Assembly: GCA_013695075.1 (NCBI GenBank)
Contig: JACDBE010000287.1
Span: 1-10,792 of the forward strand
From: Acidimicrobiia bacterium
GTDB lineage: Bacteria; Actinomycetota; Acidimicrobiia; Spongiisociales; UBA5794
DNA: 10,792 bases
Direction: 5' to 3'
Shown in pieces: positions 1 to 6,239 of the stretch. A program made the translations under genes and the position numbers. The notes under the pieces were generated by a model. It had not been told where the DNA came from. It did no database searches and saw only the letters and a list, made by a program, of their open reading frames with translations. Position 1 is the first letter of the stretch. Each line of letters starts with the position of its first letter.

Positions 1-75
1 GGTGGGCGTTGACGGGCTCGAACCGCCGACCTCTTCCTTGTAAGGGAAGCGCTCTTCCAGCTGAGCTAAACGCCC
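1..75 (-). tRNA. tRNA-Val (anticodon UAC)
   Basis: Read on the minus strand, this folds into a standard cloverleaf. The acceptor stem GGGCGTT pairs with AACGCCC, the D-stem is GCTC/GAGC, and the anticodon stem CTTCC/GGAAG closes the loop CTTACAA, giving anticodon TAC (valine, GUA codon). The T-stem GGCGG/CCGTC carries the loop TTCGAGC. The discriminator base is A (position 3), followed by CC at positions 2-1, so the CCA end appears to be gene-encoded with its last A just outside the window. The mature 73 bases are 3-75. It is divergent from the next gene. Confidence 0.95.
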
Positions 76-87
76 CGGCGATGCCAG

Positions 88-93
88 ATTGTA
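88..93 (-). promoter_or_regulatory. Putative -10 box of the tRNA-Val gene
   Basis: On the minus strand the hexamer TACAAT lies 12 nt before the first base of the mature tRNA, which would give a 5' leader of about 5 nt. It is a near-perfect -10 match in very GC-rich surroundings. No good -35 is visible at 16-18 bp. Confidence 0.5.
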
Positions 94-132
94 GAGGCCG
101 GGCGGCCCTCGGGGATTGCGCCGGGGCACTGC

Positions 133-138
133 CATACT
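133..138 (+). promoter_or_regulatory. Putative -10 box for a leaderless transcript
   Basis: The hexamer CATACT ends exactly 7 nt before the ATG at 146, and no Shine-Dalgarno sequence precedes that ATG. This is the arrangement of actinobacterial leaderless promoters, where transcription starts on the A of ATG. No -35 match is evident. Confidence 0.45.
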
Positions 139-145
139 CCCCGCC

Positions 146-1609
146 ATGTCCCCCCTGGCCGCCCGGGCGCTCGTGTTCTTCACCTCCGCCGCGGTACTGG
201 TGATGGAGATCCTGGCAACCCGGCTGCTCGCTCCCTACGTCGGGGTGACCCTGGAGACGTTCACCGGGATCATCGGCACGGTGCTGGCCGGGATCTCGCT
301 GGGGTCATGGCTGGGAGGGCGCCTGGCCGACCGCCACCCGGCGCCGCGGCTGCTGGGCCCGGCTCTCATCGTGGGCGGTGTCCTGGTGCTCCTGTCTCCC
401 ACCATCGTCGCCGGCATCGGGCCATCGGTGACGGGGGGCGGGCCGGTGGAGATCGTCGCCCTGGCGGCGTTGGGGTTCTTCGCCCCAGCGTTGGTGCTGA
501 GCACGGTGACCCCCATCGTGGCCAAGGTCACCCTGGACGACCTGGCCGAGACGGGAACCGTAGTCGGCGGGCTGTCGGCCACCGGGACCGCCGGAGCCAT
601 CTTCGGCACGTTCGTCACCGGGTTCGTGCTGCTGGCCACCCTGCCCAGCAGACCGATCGTGTTCGGTGTCGGCGCCGCCCTGGTGCTCGCCGGCACCGTC
701 CTCGCCGTGCGGGTGGGGCGGCTGACCGCTCCCGGTGTCGCCGGGGTGACCGCCGTCACCCTGGCCGGGTCGGCGCTGCTCGGGGTGGTGAGCGGGCCCT
801 GCCAGTTCGAGACCGCCTACTTCTGCGCCAGGGTGACCGTCGACGAGTCCCGCCAGAGCGGGCGCCTGCTGTGGCTGGACACCCTGCGCCATTCCTATGT
901 CGATCTCAACGACCCGTCGTACCTCGACTTCCGCTATGCCCGTCTGATGGCGGACACGGTGCTCACCCACTCTCCGGAAGGCCCACTCGACGCCCTGTAC
1001 ATCGGAGGCGGCGGGTTCACCCTCCCTCGGTGGCTGGCCGCGGAGCGTCCGGGGAGCACCAACACCGTCCTCGAGCTCGACCCCGGCCTGGTCGACATCG
1101 CCCAGGACGAGCTGGGGCTGGACATCGCCGCCATCGATGTCATCACCATCGGCGACGCCCGGCTCAACATCCTCCCCACCCCCGAAGATCACTTCGAGCT
1201 GGTGGTGGGCGATGCCTTCGGCGGCCTCTCGGTGCCGTGGCACCTCACCACCGAGGAGTTCGTCACCGAGATCGCCGACCGGCTCACGGACGACGGCTTG
1301 TACGTGATGAACCTCATCGACTACCCGCCGTTCCGCTTCGCCAAAGCGGAAGCGGCCACCCTGGCCGAGGTGTTCCCCGAGGTACTGGTACTGGCCCCAC
1401 CCGACTACCTCGACGGCAGCGAAGGCGGCAACGTGGTGCTGGCCGCCGCCCGGTTCCCGTTTGACACCGCCCAGCTGGAACGGGTCATGGCCGACCGGGC
1501 CAGCAGCGAGATCGCCCTCACCGGTGCCGCCGCTGCCGCCTGGATCGGCGACGCTCCCGCCCTCACCGACGAGTTCGCCCCCGTCGACCAGTGGATAAGC
1601 CGGCCCTGA
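146..1609 (+). CDS. Membrane protein fused to spermidine-synthase-like methyltransferase domain
   Basis: A 487-residue protein of the kind annotated 'fused MFS/spermidine synthase'. Residues about 8-216 form roughly seven hydrophobic segments. The C-terminal half is a Rossmann-type SAM-dependent fold: glycine loop IGGGGFTLPRW (286-296), acidic strand end VLELD (308-312), GDAR (337-340) and VVGDAFGG (353-360). A CQFETAYFC stretch (219-227) and the SGRLLWLDTLRHSYVDL block (238-254) are typical of this family. The polyamine-binding aspartate of true spermidine synthases (GGGDG) is absent, so aminopropyl transfer should not be assumed and the substrate is unknown. I chose ATG 146 over TTG 116 because a -10-like box sits 7 nt before the ATG, and residue 1 of that start leads straight into the first membrane segment. 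It is convergent with the CoA-binding gene, with only 10 bases between them. Confidence 0.85.
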   Translation: MSPLAARALVFFTSAAVLVMEILATRLLAPYVGVTLETFTGIIGTVLAGISLGSWLGGRLADRHPAPRLLGPALIVGGVLVLLSPTIVAGIGPSVTGGGPVEIVALAALGFFAPALVLSTVTPIVAKVTLDDLAETGTVVGGLSATGTAGAIFGTFVTGFVLLATLPSRPIVFGVGAALVLAGTVLAVRVGRLTAPGVAGVTAVTLAGSALLGVVSGPCQFETAYFCARVTVDESRQSGRLLWLDTLRHSYVDLNDPSYLDFRYARLMADTVLTHSPEGPLDALYIGGGGFTLPRWLAAERPGSTNTVLELDPGLVDIAQDELGLDIAAIDVITIGDARLNILPTPEDHFELVVGDAFGGLSVPWHLTTEEFVTEIADRLTDDGLYVMNLIDYPPFRFAKAEAATLAEVFPEVLVLAPPDYLDGSEGGNVVLAAARFPFDTAQLERVMADRASSEIALTGAAAAAWIGDAPALTDEFAPVDQWISRP

Positions 1610-1619
1610 CCCCCGAGGC

Positions 1620-2015
1620 CTACGCCGAGAGCCGCGACCGCACCATGATGCAGGCGTTGACCACGGCCTCGAGGTCGTGGTCGGCGATGAACTCCTCCAC
1701 GGCGGCGTCCTCGGCGCCCGGCTGCACCCATACCCGGGGCAGACCCAGCGCCACCACCTCCCCCAGCACCTTGAGCGTCTGGTCGGGAGGAACCACGATG
1801 TCGACGATGTCCGGCTTCACCGGCAGCGCCGTCAGGTTGGGGAAGGCCGGGTCACCGCCGACACTGCTGCGATGCCTGTTCACCGGGTACACGTTGTACC
1901 CCTTGGACTTGAGATCCCGGTAGATGACATAGCCGTACTTGCCCGGGTTGTCGGTGGCGCCGACGACGGCGATGGTGGTGGCGGGGTCGGCGAGCAGTGC
2001 GGCGAGATCGGTCAT
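1620..2015 (-). CDS. CoA-binding domain protein (YccU/YneT-like)
   Basis: A 131-residue, single-domain Rossmann protein. The nucleotide-binding loop AVVGATDNPGKYGY is at residues 16-29. It is followed by the family blocks YPVN (43-46), PDIVDIVVPP (68-77) and VWVQPGAED (95-103). A cysteine sits in the C-terminal VVNACIMV segment (117-124), where the family usually has a Cys-Met motif. Length matches stand-alone CoA_binding proteins such as E. coli YccU, which resemble the N-terminal domain of succinyl-CoA synthetase alpha but lack its ligase parts. The cellular role of these proteins is not established. The ATG start has no Shine-Dalgarno but has a TACCGT hexamer 7 nt upstream. It probably forms its own unit: a hairpin separates it from the small membrane-protein gene upstream on the same strand. 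Confidence 0.9.
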   Translation of the reverse strand: MTDLAALLADPATTIAVVGATDNPGKYGYVIYRDLKSKGYNVYPVNRHRSSVGGDPAFPNLTALPVKPDIVDIVVPPDQTLKVLGEVVALGLPRVWVQPGAEDAAVEEFIADHDLEAVVNACIMVRSRLSA

Positions 2016-2022
2016 AGGGAAA

Positions 2023-2028
2023 ACGGTA
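2023..2028 (-). promoter_or_regulatory. Putative -10 box (leaderless) of the CoA-binding protein gene
   Basis: On the minus strand TACCGT fits the actinobacterial TANNNT pattern and is followed by exactly 7 nt and then the ATG at 2015. There is no Shine-Dalgarno, so a leaderless mRNA is likely. No convincing -35 is visible. Confidence 0.5.
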
Positions 2029-2045
2029 GCGGTCCCAGCCCTTTA

Positions 2046-2072
2046 GGAGGTGCACCCACAGGGCGCACCTCC
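2046..2072 (-). terminator. Hairpin between the PspC operon and the CoA-binding gene
   Basis: A perfect 8-bp inverted repeat, GGAGGTGC (2046-2053) and GCACCTCC (2065-2072). Inside it, after one mismatch, is a further CCC/GGG pairing around an ACA loop. It lies 32 bases past the stop of the small membrane-protein gene and 31 bases before the -10 end of the next gene's promoter region on the same strand. No U-tract follows on either strand, so this is a terminator by position and stem strength only; many actinobacterial terminators lack a U-tract. Confidence 0.5.
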
Positions 2073-2103
2073 CAGGGCCGTTGATGCTCCACGACGGCGC
2101 GGT

Positions 2104-2451
2104 TCAGGCGGCATCGTCCGGGGTGCCCGGGCCGATCTCGCCAATCTCACGCCTGGCGGCGATCAGCGCCGGATCGGTGGTGTCATCGATGACCGTGTCG
2201 TCAGTGGCGCTACAGCCATCGCGGATGTTCGCCGTTGCCGCGTCGTCGACGGTCTCCTGGGCTTCCGAACTGCGATCGCGCCGCAGCGAGGCGACCAACA
2301 TCACCACGCCGCCGACGATGAGCAGCACCGGCCACACCCCGGCCCGGTCGAACGGCCACGGGTCAGCACCCGAGACCAGGGCGGAGACGGCACCGACGGT
2401 GAAAACCAGACCGAAGAAGAACGAGATGGCGTCGAAGGGATGCTTGTTCAC
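2104..2451 (-). CDS. Small two-helix membrane protein, downstream of PspC gene
   Basis: A 115-residue protein of no family I can name with certainty. Two hydrophobic segments, about residues 8-27 and 39-56, are separated by a short loop with tryptophans. The second (VWPVLLIVGGVVML) resembles the WP-x-LLI-x-G pattern of LiaI/LiaF-type membrane regions. A basic patch, RRDR, follows at 57-60, then a long acidic, probably disordered tail rich in Asp, Thr and Ala. The GTG start at 2451 is preferred over TTG 2496 because AGAGAGG lies 7 nt before it. It follows the PspC/Toastrack gene by 54 bases on the same strand and is probably co-transcribed. The topology and location suggest a membrane partner in the same envelope response; that is inference. 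Confidence 0.7.
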   Translation of the reverse strand: MNKHPFDAISFFFGLVFTVGAVSALVSGADPWPFDRAGVWPVLLIVGGVVMLVASLRRDRSSEAQETVDDAATANIRDGCSATDDTVIDDTTDPALIAARREIGEIGPGTPDDAA

Positions 2452-2505
2452 GATGGGACCTCTCTGTGTACCTTGTGGGTAGCCGTTGCCCGTCAAACCT
2501 GTATG

Positions 2506-3786
2506 TCAACCTTGACGAACGACGGCGATACGACCGACGCCGAGATCGAGGTCGAGCTCGATGGTCGGCTCACCTGGCTGTGCCGGGTGGATCGAAGAAA
2601 CGTCGAGCCCGTCGTGGGTGCGGTCGAACACTTGGACCTCGCCGGCGGCCACGGATGCATCGACGCTCACCGACAGGTCAGCGGGAACCAACACCTCCAG
2701 CTCGCCGATGCCCTGATCGACCGACACCGCGGTGGTCTCGGTCAGCAGCCCGACCTCGGTGAGGTCGAGCACGAACCGGCCCACCCCGTGCTCGTACTCG
2801 GGACGCAGCTCGGCGGTGCCGATGGGGCGGACGGTCTCCCGACCCCACTCCCCGTTCAGCGGGACCCGGACCGCGGTGGAGGCGGCGAGGATGGGCACGG
2901 CGAGCAGGCCCACCACGATCAGTCCCCGGGCTCGGCCCAAGAACGTCCCCACCAGTAACCCCAGACCCACCACCAGCATCCCGGCGGCGGCGAAGTGGCG
3001 TGCTTCGAGGTCGACGGCGTCCACGTTGCGCAGCAGGGCGAGGATGCCGATGGTGATCAGCAGGCAGGCCAGGGTCAGCCGGCCCAGGTAGGAGCGGGGA
3101 CGGGGCGCTCGACGGGGCGATGGCGGGGCTGGGGGGGAGGCCACATCGGTGGCCAGCGGCCGGAACGGCGGTGGGGGGTCGGCGTCGTCGGTGCTGAAAT
3201 CTCGTCCCTGGTAGCGCTCGGTCACCGGCGAAGACCAGTAAACCGGCGCCGGCCCCGGCTCATTGCCGGGAGCGTCACCGATGGGGGCAGCGGGGTCGGT
3301 CACCGGTTCCCCCGGTGTCGGGTGGGGCTGGTACCCCGAGCCAGGCGGTGGTTCCGGGGGCGGGACGTCTCCTCCGCGGACCGGCCTGCCGTCCTGGCCA
3401 CGGTAGAGCAGGTACCCGCCGAGCAGCAGGGCGGCGGCGAGCACGAACGGGCCGTTGAACAGATCGGCGGCTCCGATCAGGACGGCGGCGGCGAGCACGA
3501 TGAGACCGGCTCCCAGCCAACCCGATCTGTCGCTGAGCCCGCCGACGAAGTCCTCGGCGATCGAGGTGGCCTTCCCCTCCTCGGGGATGGCCACCCATCC
3601 CACCAGGTAGAGCAGGGCTCCGAGCCCGCCGAAGAAGGTGGTGATGATGAAGCCGAGCCGGATCCATGATGGTGACACGTCGAAACGCTCGGCGAGCCCG
3701 CCGGCGACGCCACCGAGGATGGCTCCATTACCGTTTCGGGTCAGGCCTTGCTGCAAGGGATGCTTGGTGTGGGATTGGTTGGTCAT
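2506..3786 (-). CDS. PspC-domain membrane protein with LiaF-like/Toastrack C-terminus
   Basis: A 426-residue protein. The N-terminal PspC domain covers residues about 14-71: LTRNGNGAILGGVAGGLAER, then the hydrophobic stretch 41-66 ending VGWVAIPEE. A pair of hydrophobic segments follows (91-107, 112-128). A proline-rich linker lies at 138-230, probably disordered. Three more segments lie at 235-253, 265-283 and 287-304. The C-terminal domain 306-426 consists of short beta repeats with GVGRFVLDL, GIGELEVLVP and LGVGRIAVV motifs, as in the LiaF C-terminus/Toastrack fold. Such proteins sense or transmit envelope stress. It is divergent from a PspC-histidine kinase and its regulator and shares the PspC domain with the kinase, which suggests it is the kinase's partner or target. 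The open frame continues far upstream, but homology begins just after ATG 3786, which lies in the divergent promoter region. No Shine-Dalgarno is seen. Confidence 0.88.
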   Translation of the reverse strand: MTNQSHTKHPLQQGLTRNGNGAILGGVAGGLAERFDVSPSWIRLGFIITTFFGGLGALLYLVGWVAIPEEGKATSIAEDFVGGLSDRSGWLGAGLIVLAAAVLIGAADLFNGPFVLAAALLLGGYLLYRGQDGRPVRGGDVPPPEPPPGSGYQPHPTPGEPVTDPAAPIGDAPGNEPGPAPVYWSSPVTERYQGRDFSTDDADPPPPFRPLATDVASPPAPPSPRRAPRPRSYLGRLTLACLLITIGILALLRNVDAVDLEARHFAAAGMLVVGLGLLVGTFLGRARGLIVVGLLAVPILAASTAVRVPLNGEWGRETVRPIGTAELRPEYEHGVGRFVLDLTEVGLLTETTAVSVDQGIGELEVLVPADLSVSVDASVAAGEVQVFDRTHDGLDVSSIHPAQPGEPTIELDLDLGVGRIAVVRQG

Positions 3787-3806
3787 GAGAGCATCGTGCG
3801 CTACCA

Positions 3807-3812
3807 ACGATA
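3807..3812 (-). promoter_or_regulatory. Possible -10 box for the PspC/Toastrack unit
   Basis: On the minus strand TATCGT fits TANNNT and would place the start of transcription about 13-14 nt before the ATG at 3786. A weaker alternative, CACGAT, ends 6 nt before the ATG and would make the message leaderless. Neither has a clear -35. Confidence 0.3.
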
Positions 3813-3840
3813 TCGGCGCCATTGGGGATGTCCCTGCGGC

Positions 3841-3875
3841 GACCCTGAGGTCTCCGGGTCGGATCAGGGTGATCC
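3841..3875. promoter_or_regulatory. Two adjacent dyads in the divergent PspC intergenic region
   Basis: The first dyad (3841-3860) has outer arms GACCC/GGGTC and inner arms GAG/CTC with one mismatch between them, so 8 of 10 positions pair. The second (3861-3875) is a perfect GGATCA-GGG-TGATCC. They abut with no gap, 55 bases from the PspC/Toastrack start and 43 bases from the kinase start. This is where a dimeric NarL/LuxR-type regulator controlling both units would be expected to bind. Binding itself is inference. Confidence 0.4.
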
Positions 3876-3918
3876 CCGGTTGTCGGCCCGCACCCGCTGT
3901 GACACCATCGCCACCAAG

Positions 3919-5082
3919 ATGAACACCGTGCAGGTCAACAACTGGTCGGAGCTGCGCTCCTGGCTGACCCGGAGCACCGACGACCGTGTATTCACCGGGG
4001 TCGCCGGGGGTATCGGGGCCCGACTCGGCGTAGGCTCCGGATACGCCCGCGCCGGCTTTTTCGGCCTGGGGCTGACCGGGTTTGGCCTGGTCATCTACCC
4101 CCTGCTGTTCGCCCTCTCGGGAGGCACCGCCCCCAGCACCGACCTTGTCGGCGACGAGATCGACCGACGGCAGCGGCTCGGGCTCACCTTCATGTTCGTC
4201 GGGGCGATGGTGGCGTTCGCCTCCGGCGGCACCTGGTTGGATGGCCCCACCATCGGTGCACTGACGTTGATCGCCTTCGGCATCGCCGCCGTATGGGACC
4301 GGGGCATCGGCGTCGCCACCGACCAGAGCCGCATCCGGATCATCATCGGAGCGGTGGTGATCGTCGCCGGAATGGCGGTGCTGCTGGGCAGCACCGACCG
4401 ACTCACCGGGTTGGGACCGGTGGTGCTGGCGGTTGGGATCACCATGGCGGGGCTCATCCTGGTGTTCGGTCCATGGGCGCTCCGCCTCGCCGGCGACCTG
4501 GGCGAGGAGAGGCGCGATCGGATCCGCTCCGAGGAGCGGGCCGAGATGGCTGCTCACCTCCACGACTCGGTGTTACAGACCTTCGCCATGATCCAGCGCA
4601 CCGACGACCCCAAGAAGATGACCACCCTGGCCCGCTCCCAGGAGCGCGAGCTGCGCTCCTGGCTGTACGGGGCGCGGGGCGGCGATCAGGGGCAGATGCT
4701 GTCGGACGCCTTGGAGGACATGGCGGACCGGGTGGAGCAGGCCCACGATGTGCCCGTCGACGTGGTGGTGGTGAACGACCTGCCCATGAGTCCTCGTATC
4801 GAAGCAGTGGTGGCCGCCGGCGGTGAGGCCGCCACCAACGCCGCCCGCCACTCCGGGTCGGCCAAGGTGTCGGTGTACGCCGAGGTCCACGACGGGGTGC
4901 TCGAGGTGTTCGTCAGCGACCAGGGCACCGGGTTCAACCCGGCGGCGCTTCCCCCCGACCGGCACGGGCTGCGCCAGTCGGTGTTCGGTCGGATGCACCG
5001 CCACGGCGGCACCGCCGAGATCCTCAGCGAGCCCGGTGAGGGCACCGAGATCCACCTGACGATGCCACTGGAGCCGTCATGA
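3919..5082 (+). CDS. PspC-domain sensor histidine kinase (NarL-type partner)
   Basis: A 387-residue membrane kinase. A PspC-like domain opens the protein (residues 15-68: LTRSTDDRVFTGVAGGIGARLG, then a hydrophobic stretch). About four more membrane segments lie at 88-103, 112-127, 139-157 and 165-187. The dimerisation/phosphoacceptor domain is of HisKA_3 type: the motif HLHDSVLQ (213-220) places the phosphorylated histidine at H215, followed by QERELRSWLYG (241-251). The ATPase domain shows the N-box GEAATNAARHS (302-312, N307), the G1 box DQGTGF (334-339) and GLRQSVFGRM (350-359). All key residues are present. ATG 3919 is used because family similarity begins here and upstream codons lie in the divergent control region; no Shine-Dalgarno is evident. 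It overlaps the response regulator gene by ATGA, so the two are co-translated. The stimulus is probably envelope or membrane state, by family analogy. Confidence 0.92.
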   Translation: MNTVQVNNWSELRSWLTRSTDDRVFTGVAGGIGARLGVGSGYARAGFFGLGLTGFGLVIYPLLFALSGGTAPSTDLVGDEIDRRQRLGLTFMFVGAMVAFASGGTWLDGPTIGALTLIAFGIAAVWDRGIGVATDQSRIRIIIGAVVIVAGMAVLLGSTDRLTGLGPVVLAVGITMAGLILVFGPWALRLAGDLGEERRDRIRSEERAEMAAHLHDSVLQTFAMIQRTDDPKKMTTLARSQERELRSWLYGARGGDQGQMLSDALEDMADRVEQAHDVPVDVVVVNDLPMSPRIEAVVAAGGEAATNAARHSGSAKVSVYAEVHDGVLEVFVSDQGTGFNPAALPPDRHGLRQSVFGRMHRHGGTAEILSEPGEGTEIHLTMPLEPS

Positions 5083-5720
5083 CGGTACGGGTTTTCCTCG
5101 TCGACGACCACGAGCTGTTCCTCAGCGGGGTGCGCGGCGAGCTGGCCGACCGGGACCGCTTCGACGTCGCCGGTTGGGCTACCGACGTCGACGACGCCGT
5201 CGCCGCCATCCGCCGCCTGGTCCCCGACATCGTGCTGGTGGACGTCCACATGCCGGGAGGAGGCGGTCTCAGCGTCATCCGCAATGTGACCGAAACCCAT
5301 CCCGACATCCGCTTCCTGGCGCTGTCGGTGTCGGATGCGCCCGAAGACGTCATCGCCATGATCCGCGCCGGTGCCCGGGGGTACGTCACCAAGACCATCG
5401 CCGGGGATGAGCTGGCAGATGCGCTGGCCCGCACCGCCGATGGCGACGCCGTGTTCTCCCCACGGCTGGCCGGTTTCGTGCTCGACGCCTTTGCCGGGAC
5501 GCTGCCCCAACCGGACGATCCGGAACTCGACCAGCTGACTCCGCGCGAGCGCGAGGTGCTGCGCCAGATCGCCAGGGGCCACACCTACAAGCAGGTGGCG
5601 CGGCGCCTGTCGATCTCGGTGAAGACGGTGGAGACGCACGTTTCGGCGGTGCTGCGCAAGCTGCAGCTCTCCAGCCGCCACGAGCTGGCCCGCTGGGCAA
5701 CCGACCGCCGCATCGTGTGA
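5079..5720 (+). CDS. NarL/LuxR-family response regulator
   Basis: A 213-residue two-domain regulator. The receiver domain is at 1-120: acidic pair D9/D10 (LVDDHE), phosphoacceptor D55 in LVDVHMPG, S83 in ALSVSD and K105 in YVTK. A short linker follows, then the LuxR-type helix-turn-helix at about 148-210: LTPREREVLRQIARGHTYKQVARRLSISVKTVETHVSAVLRKL. All switch residues are intact. The start overlaps the kinase stop by four bases (ATGA), with GGAG 6 nt upstream inside the kinase gene, so the pair is a cognate two-component system. Likely targets are its own operon and the divergent PspC/Toastrack unit, since adjacent dyads lie between them. It is similar in type to LiaR/VraR/DesR regulators. 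It converges on yjbQ; the 64-base gap holds no convincing terminator. Confidence 0.95.
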   Translation: MTVRVFLVDDHELFLSGVRGELADRDRFDVAGWATDVDDAVAAIRRLVPDIVLVDVHMPGGGGLSVIRNVTETHPDIRFLALSVSDAPEDVIAMIRAGARGYVTKTIAGDELADALARTADGDAVFSPRLAGFVLDAFAGTLPQPDDPELDQLTPREREVLRQIARGHTYKQVARRLSISVKTVETHVSAVLRKLQLSSRHELARWATDRRIV

Positions 5721-5784
5721 CCTTGGATCGGCACGGACACACGGGCGGGCCACCAGTCAGTCACCCCGCGAAACCACGCCGTGA

Positions 5785-6189
5785 TCATCCGGCCAGGAAG
5801 CTGAACCGCACCTCACGCTGCGGGTTGTCGATGTTGAGGTCGACCAGACAGATGCTCTGCCAGGTGCCCAGCATGAGTCGGCCGTCCTGCACCGGCACCG
5901 ACGCGTATGGCGGGATCAGGGCAGGCATCACATGGGACCGGCCGTGGCCGGGACTTCCGTGCCGGTGGCGCCATCGGTCGTCAGCGGGCAGCAGGTCCTC
6001 GAGGGCGGCGAGCAGGTCCTCGTCGCTGCCGGCACCGGTCTCCACGATGGCGATGCCGGCGGTGGCATGAGGGACGAACACATGCAGCAGTCCATCGCCA
6101 CGGCCCTCGACGTAGGCGGCGCAGTCGCCGGTGATGTCGACAACGGCGTCCCGATCGCCGGTGCGGTAGGTCACGGTCTCCGACTCCAC
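5785..6189 (-). CDS. yjbQ: YjbQ/UPF0047 family protein
   Basis: A 134-residue single-domain protein. Family hallmarks are HATAG (41-45), ETGAGSDEDL (50-59), the histidine-rich block HRHGSPGHGRSH (75-86) and LGTWQSICLVDLN (107-119), then NPQREV near the end. The conserved histidines suggest metal binding. E. coli YjbQ has been linked to weak thiamine-phosphate synthase activity, but the physiological role of the family is uncertain. I prefer GTG 6189: a run of six G lies 7 nt upstream and the length matches the family. An in-frame GTG at 6222 would give 145 residues with an N-terminus (TGTPWPGGDG) that the family does not need. A 12-codon upstream ORF ends 4 nt before GTG 6189, which suggests translational coupling. 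Convergent with the response regulator. Confidence 0.9.
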   Translation of the reverse strand: MESETVTYRTGDRDAVVDITGDCAAYVEGRGDGLLHVFVPHATAGIAIVETGAGSDEDLLAALEDLLPADDRWRHRHGSPGHGRSHVMPALIPPYASVPVQDGRLMLGTWQSICLVDLNIDNPQREVRFSFLAG

Positions 6190-6193
6190 ACCA

Positions 6194-6232
6194 TCACCCC
6201 CCGGCCAGGGGGTTCCCGTCACGGTCGATCAT
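6194..6232 (-). CDS. Leaderless 12-codon upstream ORF before yjbQ
   Basis: On the minus strand an ATG at 6232 opens the peptide MIDRDGNPLAGG and stops at TGA 6196-6194. TAGGGT, a TANNNT -10 candidate, ends exactly 7 nt before this ATG, so the transcript could begin on the ATG itself. The stop lies 4 nt before GTG 6189 of yjbQ, and the last two Gly codons supply the G-run that would be its Shine-Dalgarno. The peptide has no features that suggest its own function; it may exist to hand ribosomes to yjbQ. It could also be chance, because the ORF is very short. Confidence 0.35.
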   Translation of the reverse strand: MIDRDGNPLAGG

Positions 6233-6239
6233 GGCCGCC

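Noticed and set aside
1..75. tRNA-Val as an integration site for a mobile element.
   Set aside because: No integrase gene, no duplicated tRNA 3' end and no phage or plasmid genes are visible in the window.
305..1243. Long minus-strand open frame opposite the spermidine-synthase-like gene.
   Set aside because: His/Gly/Gln-rich shadow translation of high-GC coding DNA; the plus-strand gene has clear domain motifs.
2050..2958. Plus-strand open frame opposite the PspC/Toastrack and small membrane-protein genes.
   Set aside because: Composition is that of a shadow frame and no motif is recognisable; the minus-strand genes are supported by domains and a Shine-Dalgarno.
3787..4563. The PspC/Toastrack reading frame stays open far upstream of ATG 3786 on the minus strand.
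   Set aside because: The extension runs antisense through the kinase's promoter and membrane region, has a low-complexity Gly/Asp/His-rich composition typical of a shadow frame, and PspC homology begins only after ATG 3786.
5721..5784. Possible terminator between the response regulator and yjbQ.
   Set aside because: Only a short CACGG/CCGTG pairing with a distant partner is present; no convincing stem-loop.
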